A stretch of DNA of 64,000 nucleotides from contig NZ_JABTYE010000023.1 of assembly GCF_013314895.1 (NCBI RefSeq), forward strand, positions 24,666 through 88,665, written 5' to 3'. How positions within the stretch are numbered: the first letter of the stretch is position 1; the number at the start of each line of letters is the position of its first letter. Below are positions 19,126-28,793 of this stretch, one piece after another. The notes under the pieces are model-generated. The model ran no database searches and was not told where the DNA came from. It worked only from the letters and a program-made list of their open reading frames with translations. The translations under genes and the position numbers were made by a program. The DNA comes from Cupriavidus gilardii. GTDB lineage: Bacteria; Pseudomonadota; Gammaproteobacteria; Burkholderiales; Burkholderiaceae.

Positions 19126-19273
19126 GATTTTTTTGGTGCCAGAACGGATTGCGTAGGGAGACGCAGGATAACGAGGCCCGGAAGGCCAGGCCACGCTTTG
19201 CGGACCACCGCCTGTAGAAATCGGTGAACACCCTCATCAAGCGCAGCACGTCCTCAGCCGTAAACCGATCCAT
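19076..19273 (-). CDS. Small orphan ORF overlapping the HTH gene (uncertain)
   Basis: A 65-residue open frame, MDRFTAEDVLRLMRVFTDFY followed by RRWSAKRGLAFRAS, has a plausible amphipathic helical start, but the second half (after about residue 34) runs over the start of the HTH gene in another frame and looks non-coding. It may be the 5' part of a gene broken by a frameshift near 19150-19190, for example a partner of the HTH protein. No Shine-Dalgarno is seen. Kept as a low-confidence call. Confidence 0.25.
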   Translation of the reverse strand: MDRFTAEDVLRLMRVFTDFYRRWSAKRGLAFRASLSCVSLRNPFWHQKNHGSILRPFRRISETCR

Positions 19274-19347
19274 GACGACGTGACGGAGATCATGCGTCCG
19301 CCGTGCGCCATGTGGTGCCGGCAACTTCCCTTTTGCAGGAAACGGAC

Positions 19348-21408
19348 GTGCGCCCCCTTGCCCCCGCCCCCCTTGCTTCGTCGGCTGCCGGCCTTGCCGG
19401 CGCTTTATCTCCTTCCCCTGCTGATACCTCCTCCGCCAGCAAGCCGTCGCGCCGCTGGCGCCTTGGCGCCGCGCGGATCGGCACGCGGCTCGCGCTGATC
19501 GTGCTGGCCGTGCAAGTGCTGGTATTCGGCCTGTTCGCCTGGGTACTGTCGGACAGCAGCATGCGCCAGCTCGAGGCGCAGCAGCGCGCGGCGATGAGCG
19601 CGCAGAACGAGACGCTGCGCGATCTGCTCGGCCAGTTCGACGACACCATGCTGCAGGAGGCCGACCGCTTCCTGCTGAGCTTCGCCGCGCTGGTGCCGGG
19701 CCCGTATGCGGTCGACCCCGCGCAGACCATCGAGGTCGCCGGCCAGCCGACGCCGCAGTTCACCAGCGGCGAGGTCGTGCTGAACAACAACTTCGCGGTG
19801 CCCGACCGCTTCTTCTCGACCACCGGCGGCACCATCGCCACGGTGTTCGCGCGCCGCGGCGACGATTTCGTGCGCGTGACCACCTCGCTGAAGAAACAGA
19901 ACGGCGAGCGCGCGGTCGGTACGCTGCTCGATCGCGCCGGCGGCGCCTATGCCGCAGTGCAGGCGGGCCGCTCCTACCGCGCGCTGACGTGGCTGTTCGG
20001 CAAGCCGTATATGAGCAAGTACGAGCCGGTGCGCGATGCCGCCGGCAAGATCGTCGGCGCGCTCTATGTCGGCGTCGATGTCAGCGCCGAGCTCGCGATG
20101 CTGAAAAACCGCATTCGCCGCAAATCGATCGGCGCCGACGGACATTTCCTGGTGGTCGACGCCAAGCCCGGCCCCGACCAGGGCAAGCTGCTGGTTGGCC
20201 GCCGCCAGGAGGGCACGGTGCAACTCGACGCGCGCGACGAAGACGGCAAGACCTGGCTGCGCGAGATGATGACCGCGCGCCAGGGCAGCCTGACGCATCG
20301 GGTCGCCTTCGACGGCAGTGCTCCGGCGCTGCGCCTGACCGCATTCGAGACGTACCCGGAATGGCAATGGCTGATCGTCGGCTCGGTGCCGGTCGACAGC
20401 CTGCGCGCGGAACTGATCGCCAACCGCAACCGCTTCCTCGCGGCGGGCCTCGCGCTGGCGCTGCTGGTGTCGGCGGGTTTCTGGTGGATGCTGCGCCGGA
20501 TGGTCAGCGCACCGCTGGCCGATGCGGCAGCGGCGGCGCGCAGTCTTGCCGCCGGCGACCTGACCGCACGGCTGGACAGCCCGCGCCGCGACGAGATCGG
20601 CGAGCTGATGCGCGCGATCGACGGCGTCGGCCAGGGCCTGTCGGGCATCGTCGGCACCGTGCGCGCCAGCGCCGATGCGATCGTCGCCAGCACCGGCGAG
20701 ATCGCCAGCGGCAACGCCGATCTGTCGGCCCGCACCGCGAGCCAGGCCAGCAGCCTGGAGCGCACGGTCGCCAGCATCGAGCAGCTGAGCGCGACGGTGC
20801 GGCAGAACGCCGATGCCGCGGTGGACGCCGACGCCACCGTGCGAAGCGCCGCCGACGCGGCGCGGCACGGCGGCAGCACGGTCGAACGGGTGGTGCAGAC
20901 CATGGATGGCGTACACCGCAACGCGCAGCAGGTGGTCGACATCATCGGCATGATCGACGGCATCGCGTTCCAGACCAACATCCTGGCGCTGAATGCAGCG
21001 GTCGAAGCCGCACGGGCCGGCGAGCACGGCCGCGGTTTCGCGGTGGTGGCCGGTGAGGTGCGCAGTCTCGCGCAGCGCAGCGCCACCGCGGCGGGCGAGA
21101 TCAAGGCGCTGATCGAGCGGACCGTCTCCGATCTGCGCGACGGCCACGCAGCGGTACAGCAGGCCGGCAGCGCGATGGAGGACATCGTGCGCCAGGTCGA
21201 AGGCATCGCCACGCGCATGGCCGAGATCAGCGCGGCCTCGCGCGAACAGTCGCAGGGCATCGCACAGGTCAGCGGCGCGCTGGCCGAGATGGACGGCGTC
21301 ACGCAACAGAACGCCGCGCTGGTCGAGGAGGCCGCGGCGGCGGCCGAGAGCCTCGATCAACGCGCCCAGCAGCTGCGCGAGGCGGTGCAGGCGTTCAGGC
21401 TGGCGTAG
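19348..21408 (+). CDS. Methyl-accepting chemotaxis protein with Cache sensor
   Basis: About 686-residue inner-membrane chemoreceptor. One membrane helix near the start ([20 protein letters not shown]), a periplasmic Cache-type sensor (about 60-330; contains [20 protein letters not shown] and [13 protein letters not shown], typical of Cache_3-Cache_2 domains), a second helix ([19 protein letters not shown]), a HAMP domain ([20 protein letters not shown]) and the signalling tip with [20 protein letters not shown], which binds CheA/CheW. No C-terminal CheR pentapeptide. The GTG at 19348 is preferred because AGGAAA lies 5 bp upstream; an in-frame GTG at 19303 also exists. No flagellar or che genes are adjacent. 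Ligand unknown. Confidence 0.93.
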   Translation: MRPLAPAPLASSAAGLAGALSPSPADTSSASKPSRRWRLGAARIGTRLALIVLAVQVLVFGLFAWVLSDSSMRQLEAQQRAAMSAQNETLRDLLGQFDDTMLQEADRFLLSFAALVPGPYAVDPAQTIEVAGQPTPQFTSGEVVLNNNFAVPDRFFSTTGGTIATVFARRGDDFVRVTTSLKKQNGERAVGTLLDRAGGAYAAVQAGRSYRALTWLFGKPYMSKYEPVRDAAGKIVGALYVGVDVSAELAMLKNRIRRKSIGADGHFLVVDAKPGPDQGKLLVGRRQEGTVQLDARDEDGKTWLREMMTARQGSLTHRVAFDGSAPALRLTAFETYPEWQWLIVGSVPVDSLRAELIANRNRFLAAGLALALLVSAGFWWMLRRMVSAPLADAAAAARSLAAGDLTARLDSPRRDEIGELMRAIDGVGQGLSGIVGTVRASADAIVASTGEIASGNADLSARTASQASSLERTVASIEQLSATVRQNADAAVDADATVRSAADAARHGGSTVERVVQTMDGVHRNAQQVVDIIGMIDGIAFQTNILALNAAVEAARAGEHGRGFAVVAGEVRSLAQRSATAAGEIKALIERTVSDLRDGHAAVQQAGSAMEDIVRQVEGIATRMAEISAASREQSQGIAQVSGALAEMDGVTQQNAALVEEAAAAAESLDQRAQQLREAVQAFRLA

Positions 21409-22018
21409 CGGCGGCGCTGCCGCCCGTCCCGCTATTCGGATCGGACAGCGGGGCGTTGCGATCCCGCGCCTGCGGATGCGGCAGGCGGCCCGGGAACAGC
21501 TGGTCGACCAGTTCGTCGATCTTCTGCGCCGGGTCGATCAGGTGGCTCAGGTTGACGCCGCCCTGGCTGCGCCGCGCATCGTAGACCGCCTTGCCGACGC
21601 GTTCGCCGCGGCGATAGACGGTGATGTCGGCGGTCGCCAGGAAGGGGCGCCAGTACGACTGCGAGGTGGCCGCATAGGTCGCCGTCAACGTGCAGGCCGC
21701 CACCGACGATCCCGGCGGCAGCAGCCGCGCCTCGAAGCCGCGGCGCTGCAACGAATGCAGCAGCGTCGCCGCGAACGGCGCGCGACCGGCGGGACTGTCG
21801 ATCACGCAGAACGGCGCCCCGAGATCGGGATCGATGCGGACCATCGCCGCGATCGGGTCGGCCGGCGGTGGCGCTTCGGCCGGGCTGACCGACTGGTAGG
21901 TGGCGCAGCCCGCGGTCAGCGTGGTCAGCGCCGTCAGTGCGGACAGCATCAGCAGGCCCGCGCGGGCGGACGAAGCGGCAAACGCGGCGCGGCCGCGGCG
22001 TGGCAGGGCGGAAGTCAT
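21395..22018 (-). CDS. Putative lipoprotein, Sbal_3080-like
   Basis: 207-residue protein with a signal peptide ending in a lipobox (TLTAGC, Cys about 38), so probably an outer- or inner-membrane lipoprotein. The signal peptide is built from a 9-bp tandem array. The mature part ([60 protein letters not shown]) resembles the Sbal_3080 lipoprotein family of unknown function. The last 14 bp overlap the 3' end of the chemoreceptor gene in convergent orientation. Divergent from the carboxylase operon. Confidence 0.72.
   Translation of the reverse strand: MTSALPRRGRAAFAASSARAGLLMLSALTALTTLTAGCATYQSVSPAEAPPPADPIAAMVRIDPDLGAPFCVIDSPAGRAPFAATLLHSLQRRGFEARLLPPGSSVAACTLTATYAATSQSYWRPFLATADITVYRRGERVGKAVYDARRSQGGVNLSHLIDPAQKIDELVDQLFPGRLPHPQARDRNAPLSDPNSGTGGSAAATPA
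21915..21950 (-). repeat. 9-bp in-frame tandem array in the lipoprotein signal peptide
   Basis: Four 9-bp units on the plus strand (GTCAGCGTG, GTCAGCGCC, GTCAGTGCG, GACAGCATC) encode repeated Leu-Ser/Thr-Ala/Thr tripeptides in the hydrophobic core of the signal peptide. Confidence 0.8.
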
Positions 22019-22200
22019 GGCGATCCCTCTGGGTCCGGTTGGTTCGATGGCGCGGTGGCAGGTCTTGCTCCCGCCGGCATCGCAACGCGCGCATGGCGGG
22101 GTCTCTGCCGGTTAACGGCAGCAGGCGCGGCATCTGTAGGGACGAACTGGTGCGGCATCGACGCAGCATCGATTTGCCACGGCGCCAGATTTTGAGCCGC

Positions 22201-22219
22201 AATTCTGCATAGCGGAATT
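22201..22219. promoter_or_regulatory. Upstream palindromic operator, probable IclR site 1
   Basis: AATTCTGC-ATA-GCGGAATT: an 8-3-8 inverted repeat with one mismatch. It matches the site at 22286-22304 in core sequence and geometry (ATTCTGC-N3-GCRGAAT). It lies 144 bp before the carboxylase GTG, in the divergent region with the lipoprotein gene. Confidence 0.7.
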
Positions 22220-22285
22220 CGTGAGTGGTCGATTATCGCCAACGTCTTGTTGTACGCGCTTGTCGCGGGCGTTCCTCGCCATGTA

Positions 22286-22304
22286 GATTCTGCTTTGCAG
22301 AATC
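22286..22304. promoter_or_regulatory. Promoter-proximal palindromic operator, probable IclR site 2
   Basis: GATTCTGC-TTT-GCAGAATC: a perfect 8-3-8 palindrome, 58 bp before the carboxylase start. It overlaps a weak candidate -10 (TAGATT, 22284-22289; -35 TTGTCG 22260-22265, 18-bp spacer), as expected of a repressor site. The centres of the two palindromes are 85 bp apart, close to eight DNA turns. The likely binder is the IclR protein encoded at the end of the operon. Confidence 0.75.
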
Positions 22305-22362
22305 ACATGCCAAAAAACAATGCGCCCCGTTTCCACGGCGGCGACATCGAGAGGGGACACTT

Positions 22363-25300
22363 GTGAAGAAGCTGTTGATCGCCAATCGCGGCGAGATCGC
22401 CTTGCGCGTGCAACGCGCTGCGCGCGATCTGGGCATCGCGACCGTCGCCGTTTACGCGCGCGACGACGCCAATAGCCGCCACCGCCTGCTGGCCGACGAG
22501 GCCGTCGCGCTCGACGGCGAAGGCCCCGCCGCCTACCTCGACATCCCCGCCGTCCTTGCCGCCGCACGCCGCACCGGCTGCGACGCGATCCATCCCGGCT
22601 ACGGCTTTCTCAGCGAACGCGCCGACTTCGCGCACGCCTGCGCCGAGGCCGACCTGATCTTCGTCGGCCCCACGGTCGATCAGCTGGCGCTGTTCGGCGA
22701 CAAGGGCCGGGCGCTGGCGCTGGCGCGCGAATGCGGCGTGCCGGTGATGCCGGCCACCGAGGGCGGCGCCACGCTGGAAGCGGTGACCGCCTTCTTCGAC
22801 GCACAGCAAGGCGCGGGCATCGTGCTGAAGGCAGTCGGTGGCGGCGGCGGACGCGGCATGCGCGTAGTGCGCGAACGCGAGGCGCTGGCCGAAGCCTATG
22901 CGCGCTGCCGTTCGGAGGCGCGCTCGGCGTTCGGGGTCGACGCCGTCTATGCGGAACGGCTTGTCGCCCGCGCCCGCCATATCGAGGTGCAGATCGCCGG
23001 CGATGGCCACGACGTGATCGCGCTCGGCGAGCGCGACTGCACGCTGCAGCGGCGCTTTCAGAAGCTGGTCGAGATCGCTCCCAGCCCGGCGTTGGACCCG
23101 GCGCTGCGCGAGCGCATCGCCGAGGCCGCCCGCACGCTGGCACGCCGCGCCGGCTACCGCAGCCTGGGCACCTTCGAATTCCTGGTGGAGGAAGCCGAGC
23201 CCGGCACCGCGGCGGCATGCGATGGCGCGCGCCAGTCCTTCGTCTTCATCGAAGCCAACCCGCGCCTGCAGGTCGAACACACCATCACCGAGCAGGTCAC
23301 CGGCGTCGATCTGGTGGCGCTGCAACTCGGCTTGGCGCAAGGCAGGACGCTGCGCGAACTGGGCCTCGATCCGCGACAGCCGCCGGCAACACGGGGCTAT
23401 GCGATCCAGGTCCGCATCAACGCCGAATCGATCGATGCGCAGGGGCTCGGCCGCCCGGCGCAAGGGCGGCTGGAACGCTTCGATCCGCCGACGGGCCCGG
23501 ATGTTCGCGTCGACACGCATGGCTATACCGGCTACGCGCCCTCGCCGCAGTACGACACGCTGCTGGCCAAGCTGATCGTCTCTTCCGGCAGCGCGCGCTT
23601 CGCCGACGCGGTGCGGCGGCTGCAGCGGGCGCTGGACGAGTTCACCATCCGCGGCATCGCGACCAATCTCGATCTGTTGCGCGCGCTGGCCGAGCGCGAG
23701 GACTTCGCCACGCAGCAGATCCATACGCGGCATGTCGAGGCGGTGCTGCCCGAACTGCTGACCCGTGCCGCGCAGCTCGAAGCGCAGAGCCACGCGCTGC
23801 AGGCGGTGCAGGACAACGCCGGCGGCGCTGCAATCGCCGCGGTCGCGGCAACGCCGATCGGCGCCAGCAGTTTCGACGAGCAGCTCGGCGAAGGCCTGCA
23901 CGCCGTGCGCGCGCCGATGGCCGGCCGGCTCGTCGAGGTCAGCGTCGCGGTCGACCAACTGGTGCAAGCCGGCCAGACCGTCGCGGTACTGGACGCGATG
24001 AAGATGGAACACGCGATCGTCGCCGGACAGCCGGGCCGCGTGATCGACCTGCGCGCCGAGGCCGGCGAACAGGCCGCCGAAGGCCAGGTGCTGCTGGTGC
24101 TCGAACCGGCCGACGCCGGCGCGCACACCGGCGGCGACGCCGAACAGGCCGATCCGAACGCCATCCGCGCTGACCTGCAGCGCGTGATCGATCGCCATGC
24201 CTTTCTGTACGACGAGGCGCGGCCAGATGCGGTCGCGAAGCGCCGCGCGCGCGGCCAGCGCACCGCGCGCGAAAACGTCGCCGATCTGTGCGATGCCGGC
24301 ACCTTCGTCGAGTACGGCGCGCTCGCGGTGGCCGCGCAGGCCAGCCGGCGCAGCGAGGCCGACCTGATCGCCAATACGCCGGCCGACGGCCTGATCACCG
24401 GCATCGGCGGCGTCAACGGTGCGCTCTTTCCGGCCGAGCGCTCGCGCTGCGCGGTGCTCGCCTACGACGCCACCGTGCTGGCCGGCACGCAGGGCAAGCG
24501 CAACCACATCAAGACCGATCGCATCCTCCAGGTCGCGTTGCAGAACCGGTTGCCGACGGTGATCTTTGCCGAAGGCGGAGGCGGACGGCCCGGCGACGTC
24601 GACTTCCCCACCGTGGCGGGCCTCTACCAGCCCTCGTTCGCGGCATTCGCCGCGCTCAGCGGCGAAGTGCCGGTGATCGGCATCGCCTCGGGCCGCTGTT
24701 TCGCCGGCAACGCGGCGCTGCTCGGCTGCTGCGATCTGATCGTCGCCACGCGCAACGCCAATATCGGCATGGCCGGCCCCGCGATGATCGAAGGCGGCGG
24801 GCTGGGCGTGTTCCGCCCCGAGGACATCGGGCCGGCGGCGGTGCAGCACCACAACGGCGTGGTCGATCTGCTGGTCGACGACGAGGCCGCCGCGGTGGCC
24901 GCGGCCAGGCACTATCTGTCGATGTTCCAGGGGCCGGTCTCAGACTGGCAAGCGCCGGATCCGCGCGAGCTGCGGCGCGTGGTGCCGGAGAACCGGCTGC
25001 GCGTCTACGACACGCGCGGAGCGATCGCCGGCATCGCCGACGTCGGCAGCGTGCTGGAATTGCGCAGCGGCTTCGGCACCGGCATCCATACCGCGCTGGC
25101 CCGCATCGACGGCCGCCCGGTCGGCATCCTGGCCAACAACCCGCGCCACCTGGGCGGCGCCATCGATGCCGACGCCGCCGACAAGGCCGCGCGCTTCATG
25201 CAGATCTGCAATGCACATGGCTTGCCGATCGTCTCGCTGATCGACACGCCGGGCTTCATGGTCGGCCCCGAGGTAGAAGCACGCGCGCAGGTGCGCCACG

Positions 25301-25713
25301 TGTCGCGCCTGTTCGTGATCGGCGCCAAGCTGCGCGTGCCCTTCCTCGCGGTAGTGCTGCGCAAGGGCTATGGCCTGGGCGCGATGGCGATGGCCGCGGG
25401 GGGCTTTCGCGCGCCCACCTTCACGCTGTCGTGGCCAACCGGCGAGTTCGGCGGCATGGGGCTGGAAGGCGCGGTGCGGCTGGGCTTTCGCAAGGAGCTC
25501 GAGGCGCTGCCCGAAGGCCCCGAGCGCGATGCGCTTTACCAAAAGCTGGTGGCGCAGATGTACGAGCGCGGCCATGCGATCAACGCCGCCGCCGCGCTGG
25601 AGCTCGATGCGGTGATCGATCCGGCCGAGACGCGGCAGTGGCTGGTGACGGGGCTCGATGCCGGCGCATCGAACCCGCATCGGCCGGTGCGGCAGTACGT
25701 CGACGCCTGGTAG
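22363..25713 (+). CDS. Single-chain acyl-CoA carboxylase (biotin carboxylase-BCCP-carboxyltransferase fusion)
   Basis: 1116-residue biotin-dependent carboxylase with all functions on one chain. Residues 1-450: biotin carboxylase (KKLLIANRGEIALRVQRAAR, ATP-grasp loop KAVGGGGGRGMR, FIEANPRLQVEHTITEQVTG). About 520-590: biotinyl domain with AMKMEH, biotin on Lys547. About 600-1116: a PccB/MccB-type carboxyltransferase with both lobes (RARGQRTARENVADLCDAGT; GYGLGAMAMAAGGFRAPTFT). In PCC, MCC and most ACCs these are separate proteins. The start is GTG with GAGAGGGG upstream. First gene of an operon with an acyl-CoA ligase, a Bug protein and IclR, so the substrate is likely an acyl-CoA made by that ligase. 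Identity of the acyl-CoA is not shown. Confidence 0.92.
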   Translation: MKKLLIANRGEIALRVQRAARDLGIATVAVYARDDANSRHRLLADEAVALDGEGPAAYLDIPAVLAAARRTGCDAIHPGYGFLSERADFAHACAEADLIFVGPTVDQLALFGDKGRALALARECGVPVMPATEGGATLEAVTAFFDAQQGAGIVLKAVGGGGGRGMRVVREREALAEAYARCRSEARSAFGVDAVYAERLVARARHIEVQIAGDGHDVIALGERDCTLQRRFQKLVEIAPSPALDPALRERIAEAARTLARRAGYRSLGTFEFLVEEAEPGTAAACDGARQSFVFIEANPRLQVEHTITEQVTGVDLVALQLGLAQGRTLRELGLDPRQPPATRGYAIQVRINAESIDAQGLGRPAQGRLERFDPPTGPDVRVDTHGYTGYAPSPQYDTLLAKLIVSSGSARFADAVRRLQRALDEFTIRGIATNLDLLRALAEREDFATQQIHTRHVEAVLPELLTRAAQLEAQSHALQAVQDNAGGAAIAAVAATPIGASSFDEQLGEGLHAVRAPMAGRLVEVSVAVDQLVQAGQTVAVLDAMKMEHAIVAGQPGRVIDLRAEAGEQAAEGQVLLVLEPADAGAHTGGDAEQADPNAIRADLQRVIDRHAFLYDEARPDAVAKRRARGQRTARENVADLCDAGTFVEYGALAVAAQASRRSEADLIANTPADGLITGIGGVNGALFPAERSRCAVLAYDATVLAGTQGKRNHIKTDRILQVALQNRLPTVIFAEGGGGRPGDVDFPTVAGLYQPSFAAFAALSGEVPVIGIASGRCFAGNAALLGCCDLIVATRNANIGMAGPAMIEGGGLGVFRPEDIGPAAVQHHNGVVDLLVDDEAAAVAAARHYLSMFQGPVSDWQAPDPRELRRVVPENRLRVYDTRGAIAGIADVGSVLELRSGFGTGIHTALARIDGRPVGILANNPRHLGGAIDADAADKAARFMQICNAHGLPIVSLIDTPGFMVGPEVEARAQVRHVSRLFVIGAKLRVPFLAVVLRKGYGLGAMAMAAGGFRAPTFTLSWPTGEFGGMGLEGAVRLGFRKELEALPEGPERDALYQKLVAQMYERGHAINAAAALELDAVIDPAETRQWLVTGLDAGASNPHRPVRQYVDAW

Positions 25714-25794
25714 CAGACACCGCGCCGGCGCATCGCCGAGCCTGTCACCCCGTCCCTTCCATCGACCCGAACAAGAACGAACAGGAGACAGCAG

Positions 25795-27582
25795 ATGGAC
25801 CGCGAGCAATCGAACCCAACGGCATCGCATGACGCAGCATCCGAGGCCCAGTTCTTCGCGGACCTCGAAGCGCGCCATCGCAGGATCTGGCCCGCCGGCC
25901 TGCCGACCGCGCCGGTGTATCCGCACGGCGAGGTCGCGCTGGGGGAGTACCTGCGTGCCTGGGCACGCCTTCGCCCCACGCATCCGGCGCTGATCTACTA
26001 CGGCACCGAAGTCAGCTATGCCGAGCTGGACGACCTCAGCGAGCGCTGCGCCGCGCTGCTGGCCTCGCACGGCATCGGCGCCGGCGACCGCGTCGCGGTG
26101 ATGATCGGCAACTGCCCGCAGTTCCACGTGGTGTTCTACGGCATTCTGAAGCTCGGTGCCGTCTACGTGCCCGTCAATCCGCTGTTCAAGGAAGAAGAGC
26201 TGCGCTACGAGTTGAACGACTCCGGCGCCACCGCGATCGTCGTGCTCGATCAGCTGGCCGGCATGCTGATGGCGGTCAAGAACCAGACGCGGATTCGCAC
26301 CGTCTTCACTACCAGCCAGGGCGAGATGCTGCCGGCGCAGCCGACGGTGCCGCTGCCTGCAGGACCGAACGGGGGCCTGAAGGCGCCGCCGCAGCGCCTC
26401 GAAGGCACCACCGACTTGATGCCCGCGATCCGCGCGACGGGGCCCATCGCCCTGCCCCCGGTCGACCTCGACGCGCTGGCCGCGCTGAACTACACCGGCG
26501 GCACCACTGGCATGCCCAAGGGCTGCATGCACACGCAGCGAGACATGGTCTACACCGCGGCCGCCTCGTATGCGTTGACCGGCGGCGTCGACGCCGCGCG
26601 CATGGCCGAAGGCTCCAACGACGTGATGCTGAACTTCCTGCCGATGTTCTGGATTGCCGGCGAGAACCTCGGGCTGATCTATCCGATCTTCAGCGGCGCC
26701 ACCGTGGTCGTGCTGGCGCGTTGGGACCCGGTCGCGGTGATGGCCGCGATCGACCGCTATCGCGTCAACCGCACCTTCGTCGTGGTCGACAATGCGGTCG
26801 AGCTGATGAACCACCCCGAGCTGCCGCGCTACAACCTTCGCTCGTTGCGGCATACGCGCGCCGCCTCGTTCATCCGCAAGATCACGCCTGACATCCGGCG
26901 GCGCTGGTTCGAGCTGACCGGCAGCGTACTGGCCGAGGGCGCCTGGGGCATGACCGAGACGCACACCAGCGACACCTTCACCACCGGCATGCAGGACGAT
27001 GACATGGACCTGCGCGGCCGGCCGGTGTTCGTCGGCCTGCCGGTGCCGGGCACGCGCATCAAGATCTGCGACTTCGATACCGGCGCACTGCTGCCGATCG
27101 GCGCGGAAGGCGAAATCGTCGTCAGCACGCCGTCGCTGTTCAAGGGCTACTGGGGCCGTCCCGACGTCGACGCCGAGGTGTTTCGCGACGGCTGGTTCCG
27201 CACCGGCGACATCGGCGCCTACGACGAGGACGGGTATCTGCATTTCCTCGGCCGCCGCAAGGAAATGCTGAAAGTGCGCGGCATGAGCGTATTCCCGTCG
27301 GAGCTGGAGGTGCTGCTGTCGCGCCATCCCGCAGTGCTGGGCTCGGCCGTGGTGGGCAGGCCCGACCGCGACAAGGGGCAGATGCCGGTCGCCTTCATCC
27401 GGCTGCGGCCCGAACACACCGCCACGGTGGACGCCGACGCGCTGCACGCCTGGTGCCGCGAACAGATGGCGGTCTACAAGGTGCCCGAGATCCGCATCGT
27501 CGACGAACTGCCGCTGACCGCGACCGGCAAGGTGCGCAAGGTCGAACTGCAGGCGCAGCTGGAGGCCGAGCAGGGGCAATGA
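25795..27582 (+). CDS. ATP-dependent acyl-CoA synthetase (AMP-forming)
   Basis: 595-residue ANL-superfamily adenylating enzyme that activates a carboxylic acid to its CoA thioester. Motifs: P-loop YTGGTTGMPKGCMHT (about 240), A5-like WGMTETHTSD, the hinge GDIGAYDEDGYLHFLGRRKE and the catalytic C-terminal Lys in LTATGKVRK. A good Shine-Dalgarno (AGGAGA) precedes the ATG. It follows the fused carboxylase by 81 bp, suggesting that it supplies the CoA ester that the carboxylase acts on. The substrate class (fatty, branched or aromatic acid) cannot be read from the sequence. Confidence 0.9.
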   Translation: MDREQSNPTASHDAASEAQFFADLEARHRRIWPAGLPTAPVYPHGEVALGEYLRAWARLRPTHPALIYYGTEVSYAELDDLSERCAALLASHGIGAGDRVAVMIGNCPQFHVVFYGILKLGAVYVPVNPLFKEEELRYELNDSGATAIVVLDQLAGMLMAVKNQTRIRTVFTTSQGEMLPAQPTVPLPAGPNGGLKAPPQRLEGTTDLMPAIRATGPIALPPVDLDALAALNYTGGTTGMPKGCMHTQRDMVYTAAASYALTGGVDAARMAEGSNDVMLNFLPMFWIAGENLGLIYPIFSGATVVVLARWDPVAVMAAIDRYRVNRTFVVVDNAVELMNHPELPRYNLRSLRHTRAASFIRKITPDIRRRWFELTGSVLAEGAWGMTETHTSDTFTTGMQDDDMDLRGRPVFVGLPVPGTRIKICDFDTGALLPIGAEGEIVVSTPSLFKGYWGRPDVDAEVFRDGWFRTGDIGAYDEDGYLHFLGRRKEMLKVRGMSVFPSELEVLLSRHPAVLGSAVVGRPDRDKGQMPVAFIRLRPEHTATVDADALHAWCREQMAVYKVPEIRIVDELPLTATGKVRKVELQAQLEAEQGQ

Positions 27583-27586
27583 GGAC

Positions 27587-27640
27587 GCAATGAAGGGCGC
27601 AATGAAGGGCGCAATGAAGGGCAATGAAGGGCAATGAAGG
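27587..27640 (+). repeat. GCAATGAAGG tandem array between ligase and Bug genes
   Basis: Two 12-bp units (GCAATGAAGGGC) are followed by three 10-bp units (GCAATGAAGG), starting 4 bp after the ligase stop; diverged copies flank both ends to about 27665. The ligase stop codon itself lies in a GGGCAATGA copy, so the array probably grew from the gene's 3' end. Every unit contains ATGA, mimicking overlapping start/stop signals, but no protein frame continues. Confidence 0.85.
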
Positions 27641-27754
27641 CGTAATGAGGACGTAGTGAAGGCAGTGAGCGCGACCGACACCGCTTCATGGCCTCGGTCG
27701 CACATTCATCGCAAGGGCGCCGCACGAGTGCCCCATGACATCAGGAGACAAACC

Positions 27755-28744
27755 ATGAATCCGTCCCGCCGCAGATTGCTGCAGACGTCCGCCGCGCTCG
27801 CCGGCAGCCTCGCGCTGCCGCGCCTTGCCGGCGCGCAGGCGACCGGCACTGCCACCATCGACGGCCCGATCCGCATCGTGCTGCCCTACCCGCCCGGCGG
27901 CTCGACCGATGCGATCACGCGCTTTATCGCCGACCGGCTCGGCGCGGCGGTCAAGCAAACCGTGATCGTCGAGAACCGGCCCGGCGCGGCGGGCATGATC
28001 GGCGCCGCGCAGGTGGCCAAGTCGCCTGCCGACGGCCGCACGCTGCTGTTCACCAATACCGCGCTGATCCAGAGCCCGCTGATCCAGCCCAAGCCGCTCT
28101 ACGACCCGATGACGGATTTCGATCCGCTGTCGCTGGTCGCCGACGCCGCGCAAGTCTTCGTCGCCAATGCCGATCTGCCGGTCAAGACGCTGCGCGACTA
28201 CGCCGCCTATGCCAAGGCGAATCCGGGCTCGGCTTACGGCAGCCTCGGCGTCGGCTCGACCGGCCATCTGTACGGCGAGCTGTTCAAGCGGCGCGCGCAG
28301 GTCGAGATCGTGCACGCCGCCTACAAGGGCGATGCACCGGCGATCGCCGATTTGCTTGCCAAGCAGTTGCCTGCAGGCTTCGTCTCGACCGTGGTGGCGC
28401 GCACCTATGGGGAAGCGGGCCGCATCAAGGTGCTGGCGACGCTGGGAACCAGCCGCGTGCCGTCGATGCCCGATGTGCCGACCTTCGCGGAATCGGGGTA
28501 TCAGGGCTTCGAGGCGATCGGCTGGATCGGCATGCTGGCGCCGCATGGCTGCGCCCGCCCGGTGATCGACCGGCTGTCGACCGAAATCGCACGCATCGTG
28601 CGCTCGCCCGATGGCTCGCGCATGCTGACGGAGGCCGGTATGCTGCCACGCGGCACCAGTGCCGACGAATTCGCGGCCCTGCTCAAGCGCGACCAGAAGG
28701 TGTGGCAGTCGCTGGTGCAGCAGACCGGCATCCGGGTCGGTTGA
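27755..28744 (+). CDS. Bug/TctC-type solute-binding protein with Tat-like signal
   Basis: 329-residue periplasmic Bug-family binding protein. The N-terminus MNPSRRRLLQTSAALAGSLA has a twin-arginine motif (SRRRLLQ) and an A-x-A cleavage site near GAQA-TG, so export is probably by Tat. Family motifs: PIRIVLPYPPGGSTDAITRF, IVENRPGAAGMIGAAQVAKS, YGSLGVGSTGHLYGELFK and HAAYKGDAPAIADLLAKQL. AGGAGA lies 7 bp upstream. As part of the carboxylase operon it probably captures the acid that the operon degrades. No TctAB permease is encoded nearby. Confidence 0.92.
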   Translation: MNPSRRRLLQTSAALAGSLALPRLAGAQATGTATIDGPIRIVLPYPPGGSTDAITRFIADRLGAAVKQTVIVENRPGAAGMIGAAQVAKSPADGRTLLFTNTALIQSPLIQPKPLYDPMTDFDPLSLVADAAQVFVANADLPVKTLRDYAAYAKANPGSAYGSLGVGSTGHLYGELFKRRAQVEIVHAAYKGDAPAIADLLAKQLPAGFVSTVVARTYGEAGRIKVLATLGTSRVPSMPDVPTFAESGYQGFEAIGWIGMLAPHGCARPVIDRLSTEIARIVRSPDGSRMLTEAGMLPRGTSADEFAALLKRDQKVWQSLVQQTGIRVG

Positions 28745-28793
28745 ACCTACTCTGCCGGCGGGCCCGCCGGCAGCCAACAGGAGTCCATTCGCC

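Noticed and set aside
27580..27665. CRISPR-like array
   Set aside because: Units are 10-12 bp without unique spacers and no cas genes are nearby; this is a simple tandem repeat.
24940..27705. A 921-codon minus-strand frame opposite the carboxylase and ligase genes
   Set aside because: It is an antisense shadow of two genes with complete catalytic motifs; no Shine-Dalgarno or domain supports it.
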